From: JANTGF01 sp963750735 | GTDB taxonomy: Bacteria; Bacteroidota; Bacteroidia; Bacteroidales; VadinHA17 | Direction of reading: 5' to 3' | Length of the DNA stretch: 64,000 nt | Assembly: GCA_963750735.1 (NCBI GenBank) | Contig: CAVVRY010000019.1 | Span: forward strand, 705,960 to 769,959 | Translations under genes and position numbers: made by a program | Shown: piece by piece, positions 19,569 to 27,846 of the stretch | How positions within the stretch are numbered: position 1 is the stretch's first letter | Layout of the letters: every line of letters starts with the position of its first letter | Notes under the pieces: model-generated | Seen by the model: only the letters and a program-made list of their open reading frames with translations | The model's database searches: none | Told to the model about the DNA's origin: nothing

Positions 19569-19925
19569 TCAAACTTTCTCCTGGTTTTCTCCAAAAAGGG
19601 TGTGACCAGCATCTTTAATTACAATATGCTCAGCATTTGAAAAATACTCCATATGATCTTTTTCGTATTCAGCTCCTGTAAGAGTGTTGCATTCACCACA
19701 TAAAAAAAGAACCTTGTTTTTGAATTTGTCAACTCCTTCACTAAATTAATTTGTAAGACTCCATTTTCATCCAGGCCTTTGTTGTGGATCACCTGAGAGG
19801 CAACTCCTCCAAATCTCCATAGATCCCTAGAGGCATTTCCGATGTCATCAATACAGAAATATTTCCAAATGAATTTATGTAGATATTGTAATTGACATAC
19901 AGCAGTTAATTCAAATTCGGTTATT
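19569..19925 (-). pseudogene. alpha/beta-hydrolase C-terminal remnant, frameshifted
   Basis: On the minus strand the stop at 19569 ends a frame reading VLFLCGECNTLTGAEYEKD and later IKDAGHTLFGENQEKV, the strand-turn and catalytic-His end of an alpha/beta hydrolase. The upstream part (WRFGGVASQVIHNKG) is in another frame; the join is near 19745. The frame is closed by a stop just inside the preceding terminator, so only about 120 residues remain and no nucleophile elbow is present. It is a degraded gene or the tail of one with assembly errors. Confidence 0.5.
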
Positions 19926-19941
19926 AGGATAATCTAAGTAT

Positions 19942-19972
19942 AAAAAAAATACCACCTTATTTGGTGGCATTC
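19942..19972 (-). terminator. rho-independent terminator on the minus strand
   Basis: AATGCCACC, loop AAATAA, GGTGGTATT followed by a T-run on the minus strand (one G-T wobble). It lies about 36 bp beyond the stop of the membrane-protein gene at 20008. Confidence 0.8.
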
Positions 19973-20007
19973 TTATTCAGATATTTAAAATCTTCCGTAA
20001 TAATTTC

Positions 20008-20869
20008 CTAGCCAGCTGTGCCATGTCCAGTTCCAGTCTGGTAGTTATACTCTGAACCAAAAATACTATGAGGGATAAAGTATACGAGGAGAGTGGCAAC
20101 ACCAGCAAAATATACTGACCAGCGATTACGTCTGCTCCCTCTATTCATATAAGCTGCTATGAACCAGAATATTAATTCGAAATACAACCTTGTTGTCTGT
20201 CCAGTCATGTCCAAATGGAATACCAGACCACCAAACCCCAAATGCATACCATTGTACTATTGGTCCCAAAACAAAACCACCCAATATCAGAGAAATAATA
20301 CTGGCCCATATCATCCACTTAAACTTCCCATTAACAATTGCTTCCAAAACTGTTCGTATCCCTATAGCCATTGAAACAAAGATGATTAAAATATGCACTA
20401 GCAGTGCCCAGGCTGGAACAGCAGCTTTATAACGAGCAAAAATTGGCTTGTCTCCGGTGACTGAAATGGGTTCACTACCTTCTTTCGTGATAAATACAAA
20501 AAATTCATATTTTCCAGCTCTTTCCTTTAAACTTGGTAATTTTGCACCAAGACCATCCACACTTTGTACTTCCCATCTCCGCTTGAATTCAAAGGTGCCA
20601 GACTCCATCTGAACTGTAGACCATTCATCATGAGACTTGAAACGACGATATTTCACATAACCTGAAATTCCTGAAGGAACCGGGTCCAATAGCATGATTT
20701 GAAGATCAGTTCCAATTGTCTCACTGCGAAGAAATTTAAAATGAATATTTCCCCCAAATACTTCTATATTATCCTCTAATGGATAAGTTGGTCCTGTTTT
20801 ATCTTGATAGGAAAGGCAACCAATTGTTATGATAATTGCAAGAATCCAAAATAATATTGATCTTAACAT
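20008..20869 (-). CDS. membrane protein of unknown function, one frameshift
   Basis: About 286 aa once joined. The N-terminus is a lipoprotein-like signal (IITIGCLS, Cys near 18). An extracytoplasmic beta-rich domain follows (about 30-150: VFGGNIHFKFLRSETIGTDLQ, PSGISGYVKYRRF), then three to four transmembrane helices (VPAWALLVHILIIFVSMAIG, MIWASIISLILGGFVLGPIVQW). In the open frame the tail is nonsense after about 20185; the correct tail (ELIFWFIAAYMNRGSRRNRW...) is in the next frame, so one extra base lies around 20181-20187. Not recognised as a named family. Monocistronic with its own terminator. Confidence 0.65.
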
Positions 20870-21099
20870 AATGTTAGTTTTAATGTATGAAAGGCCAAAA
20901 ATAATAGTTTTATCTGAATAGAAATCAAATAATATTACAAATGAGGTTTTTTAGAAATTATTTTAGATTTTTTTGAATGAATGCGCTTTAAATAATATAA
21001 TTTACTTAGGCTTAAATAATCAATTTAAAACCTGATAAATCTCTCTGGATTAATCTTATATTTTTTAGTAGCTTTATGAAAAATCTAAACTAAATAATT

Positions 21100-22302
21100 A
21101 TGAAATTCGATCCTGCAGTTGAAGTTCAAAAAATTATGAATCTGAGCCCATATGATGGGGTAAATCCGGCTATTTCTGATTCTGCCACCTTTGCATTTTC
21201 ACGCGGTGATGTTATGACCGATACATTTGAGGGCAAAACGGAGGGATGCTTCTTGTACAGTCGTCATTGGAACCCAACCAATCACGGGCTAGCTGATGCC
21301 CTTGCTGCTATGGAGGGTTCGGAAGCAGGTTGGGTTACCGGCTCAGGAATGGCTGCCATTACATCTACTATTCTTCAGCTATGCAATTGTGGTGACCACA
21401 TCGTTTCAAGCAATACCACCTATGGTGGAACATATGCATTTTTCAAAAACTATTTGCCCAGTAAGTTTAAAATCAAAGTAAGCTTTGTGAATATAACTGA
21501 TATAGAGGAGGTTAAAAATGCTATTCAACCCAATACAAAGCTTATTTATACAGAGAGCATGACAAATCCTCTTCTCCAAATCTCTGATTTGCCAGCATTA
21601 TCAACGATTTCAAAAGAAAATAATATCAAATTGGTGGTCGATAATACATTTACTCCTATGATAATATCTCCTATCTTGTTGGGAGCAGATATAGTGGTAT
21701 ATAGTATGACCAAGTTTATTAACGGCAAGAATGATTGCATTGCCGGCGCTATCTGTAGTACAAATGAATTTATTAGTTCTCTGATTGATGTAAACTCCGG
21801 AACAGCAATGCTATTGGGCCCGGTACTTGATCCAATGCGATCGTCATCTATTCTAAAGAATTTATATACTTTACATCTAAGACTTCAAAAGCATAGTGCA
21901 AATGCGGATTTTTTAGCCAAAAAATTTAAGGAAGCAGGCATTAAAATTACTTATCCAGGACTCCCTGATCATCCTGATCATCAATTAATGAAATTGATAA
22001 TGAATTCCCAGTATGGTTTTGGAGGGATGATTGCTATAGATCTTGAAACTACTGATAAAGCGAATGACTTTATGGTTGCAATGCAAGAAAAAGGTGTTGG
22101 TTATCTTGCTGTTAGCCTGGGATACTTCAGAACTCTATTTAGTAATTCTGGTACAAGTACATCTTCTGAAATCCCAATTGATGAACAGAAACAAATGGGA
22201 CTTTCTGAGGGATTGGTAAGATTCTCTGTGGGTCTTGATATGGATATCGAATGGACCTGGAACCTTATCGAAAAAAGCTTAAAAGAGGTAAAGCTAATAT
22301 AA
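21100..22302 (+). CDS. PLP-dependent trans-sulfuration enzyme (methionine gamma-lyase / Cys-Met metabolism family)
   Basis: 400 aa. Fold type I gamma-family motifs are YSRHWNPT (Y53, R55, phosphate contacts), TGSGMAAI, D181 in VVDNTFTP, and the Schiff-base Lys K205 in YSMTKFINGKND. It carries out elimination or replacement at the gamma carbon of methionine, homocysteine or O-acyl-homoserine. The active-site sequence looks most like the methionine-gamma-lyase group, but specificity cannot be set by eye. A near-consensus -7 box (TAGCTTTA) is 24 bp upstream. Convergent with the thioredoxin gene, 12 bp apart. Confidence 0.88.
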   Translation: MKFDPAVEVQKIMNLSPYDGVNPAISDSATFAFSRGDVMTDTFEGKTEGCFLYSRHWNPTNHGLADALAAMEGSEAGWVTGSGMAAITSTILQLCNCGDHIVSSNTTYGGTYAFFKNYLPSKFKIKVSFVNITDIEEVKNAIQPNTKLIYTESMTNPLLQISDLPALSTISKENNIKLVVDNTFTPMIISPILLGADIVVYSMTKFINGKNDCIAGAICSTNEFISSLIDVNSGTAMLLGPVLDPMRSSSILKNLYTLHLRLQKHSANADFLAKKFKEAGIKITYPGLPDHPDHQLMKLIMNSQYGFGGMIAIDLETTDKANDFMVAMQEKGVGYLAVSLGYFRTLFSNSGTSTSSEIPIDEQKQMGLSEGLVRFSVGLDMDIEWTWNLIEKSLKEVKLI

Positions 22303-22314
22303 GGTGACTGTAAA

Positions 22315-22920
22315 TCATTCTATATAATTATTAATTAGTTTTTTAATTTTTTTGCTGTCCCATTTAGCTGCACCCTTCTTTTTCATAACCACTTTTCCTT
22401 CAGGTGATATAATAAATGAAGTTGGGATTGAGGAAGATTCGAAAATGTCAGGTGCTTGAAATGATTGGACATATGAAGGAAATGTATATCCATTTTTTTC
22501 AAAAAAACTTTTTATAGTCTCTGGATCTTCTCCACTTACAAGAACAAAACTTATTTCATCTTTATATTCATCATATAATCTTTGAATACTGGGCATCTCC
22601 GCAATGCAAGGGGGACACCAGGTGGCCCAAAAATTAAGAAAAATCACTTTGCCTCTAACTTGTTCGAGGTAGAAAGATTCACCATCCATAGTTTTTAAAG
22701 GCCAACGAAAATCAGCATCCGAAATTTCCGAATCCGATGGAGCATTTATTATTAATGGCGCAGTAAGTGTAGCTCTTTTTAACAAGGAAACAACCCCAGT
22801 CCGGGTGCCTGGAATAATCAAAAGAATTATGAAAATATAAAAGATTATATCAAAAAATATCGACCATTTACTTTTCTTGCTATATCGCTGTTTTATTTTA
22901 TCAATAAATTTATCCATCAC
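22315..22920 (-). CDS. TlpA/ResA-like membrane-anchored thioredoxin
   Basis: 201 aa. One N-terminal transmembrane helix (about 21-37) anchors a periplasmic thioredoxin domain with the active site WCPPC (C102, C105), preceded by VIFLNFWAT and followed by the cis-Pro region SSIPTSFIIS. The CPPC dithiol and the 'redoxin' insertion fit TlpA/ResA proteins, which reduce disulfides in cytochrome maturation or similar processes. It starts 2 bp after the stop of the deformylase gene, so the two are co-transcribed. Confidence 0.88.
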   Translation of the reverse strand: MMDKFIDKIKQRYSKKSKWSIFFDIIFYIFIILLIIPGTRTGVVSLLKRATLTAPLIINAPSDSEISDADFRWPLKTMDGESFYLEQVRGKVIFLNFWATWCPPCIAEMPSIQRLYDEYKDEISFVLVSGEDPETIKSFFEKNGYTFPSYVQSFQAPDIFESSSIPTSFIISPEGKVVMKKKGAAKWDSKKIKKLINNYIE

Positions 22921-22922
22921 TC

Positions 22923-23426
22923 TTATTTAAGCCGTTTATATATATTAGGTCTATGTTTAAAAGATTTAGAATCAATAGCTTTTTGAGTTGCTAATATTCC
23001 ATCCAAATGATCGTATTCATGTTGTAATAGTTCTGCCAAATCCCCCTCGAGATCCCAGGAATGTTCTTTGAATTCCATATCAAAATACTGAACGGTGCAT
23101 GATTTATGTCTTTTCACTTTTACCAACAGTTCAGGGAAGCAAAGGCAATCGTCCCAAACTTCAATCATTGACTCACTTTTGTTTTGAATTCTCGGATTTA
23201 TAAGAACCACAGGTTTTTCTACATGCACATATATTAATCGCTTTTTTATCCCTATCTGAGGAGCTGCAATTGCACGTCCGGCGTTGTATTTCTCTCTAAA
23301 TGCCATTAATGTTTTATGAAGTGCTTTTACTACTTCTTTGAGTTCTTTCACCTCACTATAATTGACCGGATCAGATTTCAAGTAAAGCTCAGGATCTCCA
23401 AGTAATAACAGGTTGTCAAGACTCAT
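22923..23426 (-). CDS. peptide deformylase family protein with divergent motifs
   Basis: 167 aa. The three deformylase motifs are recognisable but altered: motif 1 is GRAIAAPQ (50-57; usually GxGxAAPQ, second Gly replaced by Ala), motif 2 is WDDCLCF (91-97; usually EGCLS), and motif 3 QHEYDH (135-140) is intact. The metal ligands C94, H136 and H140 and the catalytic Glu E137 are all present, so it may be active, though perhaps not as the housekeeping enzyme that removes N-formyl groups from nascent proteins. First gene of a two-gene operon with the TlpA-like protein. Confidence 0.8.
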   Translation of the reverse strand: MSLDNLLLLGDPELYLKSDPVNYSEVKELKEVVKALHKTLMAFREKYNAGRAIAAPQIGIKKRLIYVHVEKPVVLINPRIQNKSESMIEVWDDCLCFPELLVKVKRHKSCTVQYFDMEFKEHSWDLEGDLAELLQHEYDHLDGILATQKAIDSKSFKHRPNIYKRLK

Positions 23427-23449
23427 GGTTTCTTAAAAATTATTATCTG

Positions 23450-23457
23450 CAAATATA
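23450..23457 (-). promoter_or_regulatory. putative -7 box of the deformylase-tlpA operon
   Basis: TATATTTG followed by CAG on the minus strand matches TAnnTTTG(C) 23 bp upstream of the deformylase start. The -33 region has no TTG at the right spacing. Confidence 0.5.
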
Positions 23458-23505
23458 GTAGTAAAGTCCAAATGATTAAGGATGGTTTTTGTGCAGAATT
23501 GATTA

Positions 23506-24615
23506 CTAATATTTATTTAATCCTTCCAGATGATCAATAGATTTTCCATCAAGAGTAAGAAAACCTTTCATGCAACTGGCGGTTAGGCATGAATGTATTG
23601 GAAGGATTCCAATCAAATCTCCTACTTCCACCTCCTTCATCATTTTATTATTTAATTTAACAATTCCGTGTTCCTGTGACAATCCTGCCAGGTAGTTTTT
23701 ATCACCAGAATCAACCCAGCCGGATGAATTTAGCTTGACAACTCTTCCAAAAGATTTTCTATTTTGTTTATCTATTATATACTCTTTAGAGAAGTGTACA
23801 GCACCCCCATAAATTATAATCTCACCTCTTTCTTGATATTTTGCCACTACAGGACAAACCATTGCAACAGCAATATCATCAATTGAACAAGCTCCTAAAT
23901 GAAACTGCATCATATCATAAAACACAAAATTCCCTGGCCTTCCTTCATCAAAGTTTTGAAATTTGTTAACTATTGAAAAAGAAGGTGTATCTCCAAAGGA
24001 AATTAGCAAACCAGGAAAAAATACCGTTAAATAATCCCTTAACTGATTTAGCTTTACAATTGAGTTATTGTGTAACTTCTTAATTTCATTCGTTGAAGAA
24101 GTACTGTAAGTAATTCCGGAGTGGGAAAGAAAGCCTTTTACATCTATATTATCTGAGGAATTTAAAATTTCTATTGTCTCTTTAATTATTTCGAAGTTAT
24201 CAAGGGAAAAGCCAGATCGGTGGTCGCCAGTATCAATTTCAATCCAAACATTTATTTTAGTATCTACGAGTGTAATTATCCTGGATACGGTTTGTGGATC
24301 GGAAACCAATATTCCAAGTTTTATCATTCTGCCCAGCTTGTTAATTTCATCAATTTCACGGATGTTTACAGGAAAAGCAATTGTTATATCCATCCATCCT
24401 GCCTGGGCAAAATGTTTAGCCATTTTTACTGAAGATACAGTAATTGAAGCAATGGATTTCTCTTTAAACCACTCTCCAACTTTTATGGATTGATGAGTCT
24501 TAAAATGTGGTCTGAATGAAATATTATTTTTTTCTAATTTTTTAGAGATTCGCTTGATATTATTCCTGCATTTGTTTTCGTCCAGTAAAAGGGTAGGTGA
24601 GGTTATACTAATCAT
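23506..24615 (-). CDS. D-threonine-aldolase / D-serine-dehydratase-like PLP protein
   Basis: 369 aa from ATG 24615. Fold type III alanine-racemase-like barrel with the PLP Lys K39 in RPHFKTHQS, IEIDTGDHRSGF in the barrel, and the C-terminal metal site PIHSCLTASC (His and Cys ligands), which is the hallmark of eukaryotic-type D-serine dehydratase and D-threonine aldolase. It probably acts on D-beta-hydroxy amino acids. The frame is open to 24651, but a start at 24615 leaves 1 bp after the stop of the upstream gene, which is the better choice. Co-transcribed with the ComB-like gene. Confidence 0.82.
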   Translation of the reverse strand: MISITSPTLLLDENKCRNNIKRISKKLEKNNISFRPHFKTHQSIKVGEWFKEKSIASITVSSVKMAKHFAQAGWMDITIAFPVNIREIDEINKLGRMIKLGILVSDPQTVSRIITLVDTKINVWIEIDTGDHRSGFSLDNFEIIKETIEILNSSDNIDVKGFLSHSGITYSTSSTNEIKKLHNNSIVKLNQLRDYLTVFFPGLLISFGDTPSFSIVNKFQNFDEGRPGNFVFYDMMQFHLGACSIDDIAVAMVCPVVAKYQERGEIIIYGGAVHFSKEYIIDKQNRKSFGRVVKLNSSGWVDSGDKNYLAGLSQEHGIVKLNNKMMKEVEVGDLIGILPIHSCLTASCMKGFLTLDGKSIDHLEGLNKY

Positions 24616-24616
24616 T

Positions 24617-25315
24617 TTATTTTGATTTAATTGGTACTTTGCGTAATTCAAATTGCTCGTTTATCCTCTCTGCTTTAATTACAAATGAAAACTTGTTGAT
24701 TTCAAGACAAAGGTCAAAGTCAGATGGGGGAGAGTGCATCTTGTTAGCGGGATCAAAAAATCTCGCCCCAGTACCTCTTTTAATCCTAGAAACCATGTCT
24801 TCAAAATTATTTGGCTTCTCTTCTAACTCATTTTTAATGTAATGAGCACATAAAATGTCTTCATCAGCAGTCGATTCAGCCCTAAAGCCCATTGCAACCA
24901 GTGAAACCATTTTTGGATTTTTAGCTTTGATATATTGGATGATGGCTGAAACATTTACAAAGCTTCCAGTAATGATTTCAGATGCGTTCATTGCATTTAC
25001 CAGTCCCAATGTACCTGCGCTGGTTGTATGAACAATGGTTTTATTAGAAAAATCGTAATTATTAATTGCGGTAGGGGAGTTTCCAAAATCGAAACCAGGT
25101 ACTATTTTTTCTAATCGTTCACCAATTAAAATGAAATCCGTATTGCTTTTTTTTAAAACAAACGCTTCATTTACATCTGCAACTGGAATGATTTTTTGGG
25201 CACCTTGACTAAATACAAATGCTTCCAGAGAGAAAGCACGAAAAACATCTATTATAACAGTTAAGCCTTGAGCTTTTCTGGCACCCTGAACGAACTCGAG
25301 TATCTGAATTTGCAT
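24617..25315 (-). CDS. comB: ComB-family 2-phosphosulfolactate phosphatase-like protein
   Basis: 232 aa from Met at 25315 (MQIQILEFVQGARKAQG); an upstream in-frame Met at 25330 is possible. The ComB motifs are VIIDVFRA, GERLEKIVPGFDFGNSP and the TTSAGT loop. ComB hydrolyses 2-phosphosulfolactate in coenzyme M synthesis in archaea; the widespread bacterial members are presumed phosphatases with undetermined substrates. No other CoM gene is here, so the name states the family rather than the pathway. It is translationally adjacent to the D-threonine-aldolase-like gene. Confidence 0.75.
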   Translation of the reverse strand: MQIQILEFVQGARKAQGLTVIIDVFRAFSLEAFVFSQGAQKIIPVADVNEAFVLKKSNTDFILIGERLEKIVPGFDFGNSPTAINNYDFSNKTIVHTTSAGTLGLVNAMNASEIITGSFVNVSAIIQYIKAKNPKMVSLVAMGFRAESTADEDILCAHYIKNELEEKPNNFEDMVSRIKRGTGARFFDPANKMHSPPSDFDLCLEINKFSFVIKAERINEQFELRKVPIKSK

Positions 25316-25394
25316 GAATTTTAGACTCAATAATTATATAAAAATATGAAAATCCGGGAAAGGATTTACTTTGGAGGTTAATTGAGTCTATGTT

Positions 25395-25637
25395 TTATCC
25401 AATTCTATTAATCAGATTGGCAAGACGAATTTCATCCTCCGAAATGGAAGAGTTATTTTTAAATGGGATTGTAATACTTACAAATCTTTCAGCATTAATA
25501 TGAATGTCAGGGCTCTGTCTGTTTTCAGAGGCCACAAAAGTTGCATCATTGATGAACTTCATTGCCTTGCTTGAATTGGAAAATTCAAAATCTTTTTTCA
25601 GGGAATTATCTTCTATTACCCAATCCATATTGTTCAT
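25395..25637 (-). CDS. pterin-4a-carbinolamine dehydratase-like small protein, degenerate active site
   Basis: 80 aa. The pattern W-x5-L-x-K-x-F-x-F, then A-x-x-F, a central P-D-I-H, V-x-I-x-I and the late IS-x-D-E-x-x-LA-x-x-I follows the PCD fold from end to end. The diagnostic His-His-Pro of active enzymes is replaced by Arg-Gln-Ser-Pro (residues 40-43 or so), which suggests loss of dehydratase activity and perhaps a binding role. The family call is based on eye alignment only. Confidence 0.55.
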   Translation of the reverse strand: MNNMDWVIEDNSLKKDFEFSNSSKAMKFINDATFVASENRQSPDIHINAERFVSITIPFKNNSSISEDEIRLANLINRIG

Positions 25638-25666
25638 AACAAGAGATTTTTTAAAATTGGATGGTA

Positions 25667-25674
25667 CAAATGTA
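25667..25674 (-). promoter_or_regulatory. putative -7 box of the PCD-like gene
   Basis: TACATTTG on the minus strand is an exact TAnnTTTG box 29 bp upstream of the start at 25637, just downstream of the ssb terminator. Confidence 0.45.
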
Positions 25675-25700
25675 CTTATTATTTATAAATAATCTAAATA

Positions 25701-25731
25701 AAAAAAGCCTGCTAGTTGATAGCAGACTTTT
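25701..25731 (-). terminator. rho-independent terminator of ssb
   Basis: On the minus strand AAAAGTCTGCT, loop ATCAACT, AGCAGGCTTTTTT: a G+C-containing stem with one T-G wobble and a six-T tail, 20 bp after the ssb stop. Confidence 0.85.
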
Positions 25732-25751
25732 CCTAATTCATAATATTGCAA

Positions 25752-26090
25752 TTATTTACTACTTCGGAGCATTAAGATATCATTAACTACAATTTCAGTT
25801 ACGTACCTTTTATTGCCCTTATCATCATCGTATGAGCGATGGGTTAACTTACCCTCAATGGCAACTTCGTTACCTTTTTTTAGATATTTTTCTGCGAAGT
25901 TAGCGCGTGGTCCCCATGCTACCAAATTGTGCCATTCGGTGTTTTTTACCTGCTTACCATCACCACTTTTATAAGTTTCTGATGTCGCGAGAGAAATTCT
26001 TGCTAGTTTTTTGCCACTTTCGAGCTCTTTAACTTCTGGATCAATTCCAAGGTTTCCAATCAAGTTTACTCTGTTTTTCAAATTGTTCAT
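25752..26090 (-). CDS. ssb: single-stranded DNA-binding protein
   Basis: 112 aa from ATG 26090 (MNNLKNRVNLIGNLGIDPE). OB-fold signature parts are LIGNLG, ARISLATSETYKSGDGKQV, TEWHNLVAWG and the late VAIEGKLTHRSYDDDKG. It lacks the long acidic tail of replicative SSBs and ends shortly after the OB fold (LMLRSSK), so it is a short SSB paralogue that may lack the partner-binding tip. The frame is open to 26114, but the later Met is the family start. Confidence 0.92.
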   Translation of the reverse strand: MNNLKNRVNLIGNLGIDPEVKELESGKKLARISLATSETYKSGDGKQVKNTEWHNLVAWGPRANFAEKYLKKGNEVAIEGKLTHRSYDDDKGNKRYVTEIVVNDILMLRSSK

Positions 26091-26335
26091 GATAATAAAA
26101 TTTAAGTTTAACAAAATATTGATGCGATACTTCGATCATTACGGTACAAAGAAAAACGTACCTGTCCAGATTATTCGGTTAATAAATACTTACAATCGTT
26201 TGTATTCGTTTGTAAACGGATATAGGCTTGATAATGAGCTTATTGTTTGTTTAAGGTGGATGAATGAGGAAGAGAAGAAAAATATCGAAAAGTTTGCTAT
26301 TCTTCGGAATTTTAAGTCAGGAATTGAAAAACTAT

Positions 26336-27628
26336 TTAATACTTATACTTTTTCCAAAACTTTTTCAATGATTCCCGAACTTTATTTTCTTGAATATTAT
26401 CCCCAGGTGTGTATAAGGTGCTTCCAATAATATTTTCAGGTAAAAATTCCTGATCGGTAAAGTTATCAGAGTAACTATGAGCATATTTATACTCTTTTCC
26501 ATAGCCCAGGTCTTTCATTAATTTGGTTGGAGCATTTCTAATATGCAGTGGAACCGGGAGGTCTCCTGTTTTCCTAACCAGGTTTTGTGCAGCATTAATG
26601 GCTTCATATGCAGAATTACTTTTTGGAGAGGTTGCAAGGTATATTGTTGTTTCAGATAGAACAATTCTTGATTCAGGCCAACCGATAAGTTTTACAGCTT
26701 GAAAACAATTGTTTGCAAGCAAAAGGGCGTTTGGATTAGCCAATCCTATATCTTCTGCTGCAAGAATAACCAATCGTCTGGCAATAAATTCAATATCTTC
26801 GCCTCCTTCTACCATACGGGCAAGCCAATATACGGCTGCATTTGGATCACTTCCCCTCACCGATTTAATAAATGCTGAAATAATATCGTAATGCTGTTCG
26901 CCATTTTTGTCATAAATGGCTATATTTTCCTGAATCCTCGATTTAACCAGTTCATTATTCAGGATGATTCTTTTTTTAGGTTTTTCTGCATCAAATTCTG
27001 CATAAATAACCAGTTCAAGGATATTATATAATTTTCTGGCGTCTCCACCTGAGTATCGTAAAATAGCTTCATTTTCAGAAATTTCTGCAGGGATTTTCTT
27101 AAGATAATTATCAGTTTTAAGCGCTTTTTCAATCAAAGTCTCAAGATCGTTTTTTTCTAATGATTTGAGTACATAAACCTGACATCGTGAAAGCAATGGA
27201 GATATTACTTCAAATGAAGGGTTTTCAGTAGTAGCACCTATTAAAGTGATAATTCCCTGTTCAACTGCACTTAGAAGAGAGTCTTGCTGAGATTTACTAA
27301 ATCTGTGAATTTCATCAATAAATAAGATTGGGTTTGGCTTATCAAAAAACTGCTGTTTTTTTGCCTTTTCAATAGTTTCTCGAACATCTTTTACACCTGA
27401 GTGAACAGCACTGAGACTGTAAAATGGTCTACTTAACTCATTTGCAATGATTTTAGCAAGTGTTGTTTTACCAACACCTGGAGGTCCCCAGAGAATAAAT
27501 GAAGGAATATTACCAGATTCAATTATGTTTCTGAGTATAGATTTTTCGCCAATAAGATGCTCCTGCCCAATGTAATCACTGAGCTTTTTGGGGCGCATTC
27601 TTTCTGCCAATGGAGTATTTGGAACCAT
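26336..27628 (-). CDS. rarA: replication-associated recombination protein A (MgsA/RarA AAA+ ATPase)
   Basis: 430 aa. It opens with PLAERMRPKKLSDYIGQEHL, then Walker A GPPGVGKT (48-55), Walker B with FIDEIHRF (103-110), sensor ATTENPSFEV and the tetramerisation half (RGSDPNAAVYWLARMVEGGED). It is related to clamp-loader ATPases and acts at stalled forks with SSB. ssb lies 245 bp downstream on the same strand, a sensible but common neighbour. Confidence 0.95.
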   Translation of the reverse strand: MVPNTPLAERMRPKKLSDYIGQEHLIGEKSILRNIIESGNIPSFILWGPPGVGKTTLAKIIANELSRPFYSLSAVHSGVKDVRETIEKAKKQQFFDKPNPILFIDEIHRFSKSQQDSLLSAVEQGIITLIGATTENPSFEVISPLLSRCQVYVLKSLEKNDLETLIEKALKTDNYLKKIPAEISENEAILRYSGGDARKLYNILELVIYAEFDAEKPKKRIILNNELVKSRIQENIAIYDKNGEQHYDIISAFIKSVRGSDPNAAVYWLARMVEGGEDIEFIARRLVILAAEDIGLANPNALLLANNCFQAVKLIGWPESRIVLSETTIYLATSPKSNSAYEAINAAQNLVRKTGDLPVPLHIRNAPTKLMKDLGYGKEYKYAHSYSDNFTDQEFLPENIIGSTLYTPGDNIQENKVRESLKKFWKKYKY

Positions 27629-27654
27629 AGGAATTGCGATTCATGTTTCGCATA

Positions 27655-27662
27655 CAAATATA
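27655..27662 (-). promoter_or_regulatory. putative -7 box of rarA
   Basis: TATATTTG on the minus strand, an exact TAnnTTTG box 26 bp upstream of the rarA start; -33 box not convincing. Confidence 0.5.
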
Positions 27663-27846
27663 AGTTTTTAAGTCAGGGTAAATACTAAACTTATTTGGTA
27701 ATTGTTCAAGCATCAGTAAGATTTTTCTTTCTTTATTGATATATATTAGAGTAGTATATTTTATCGTTATTAATTTAAAAATATTATAGTATCTAATTCA
27801 AAAACATCATCTTTGTATTCCCTTTAACATCCATTTAGATTTAATT

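Noticed and set aside
26122..26430. Plus-strand ORF (MRYFDHYGTKK...) between ssb and rarA
   Set aside because: It runs into the rarA coding region on the opposite strand and resembles no family; kept out as a probable shadow, although the first 210 bp are not otherwise explained.
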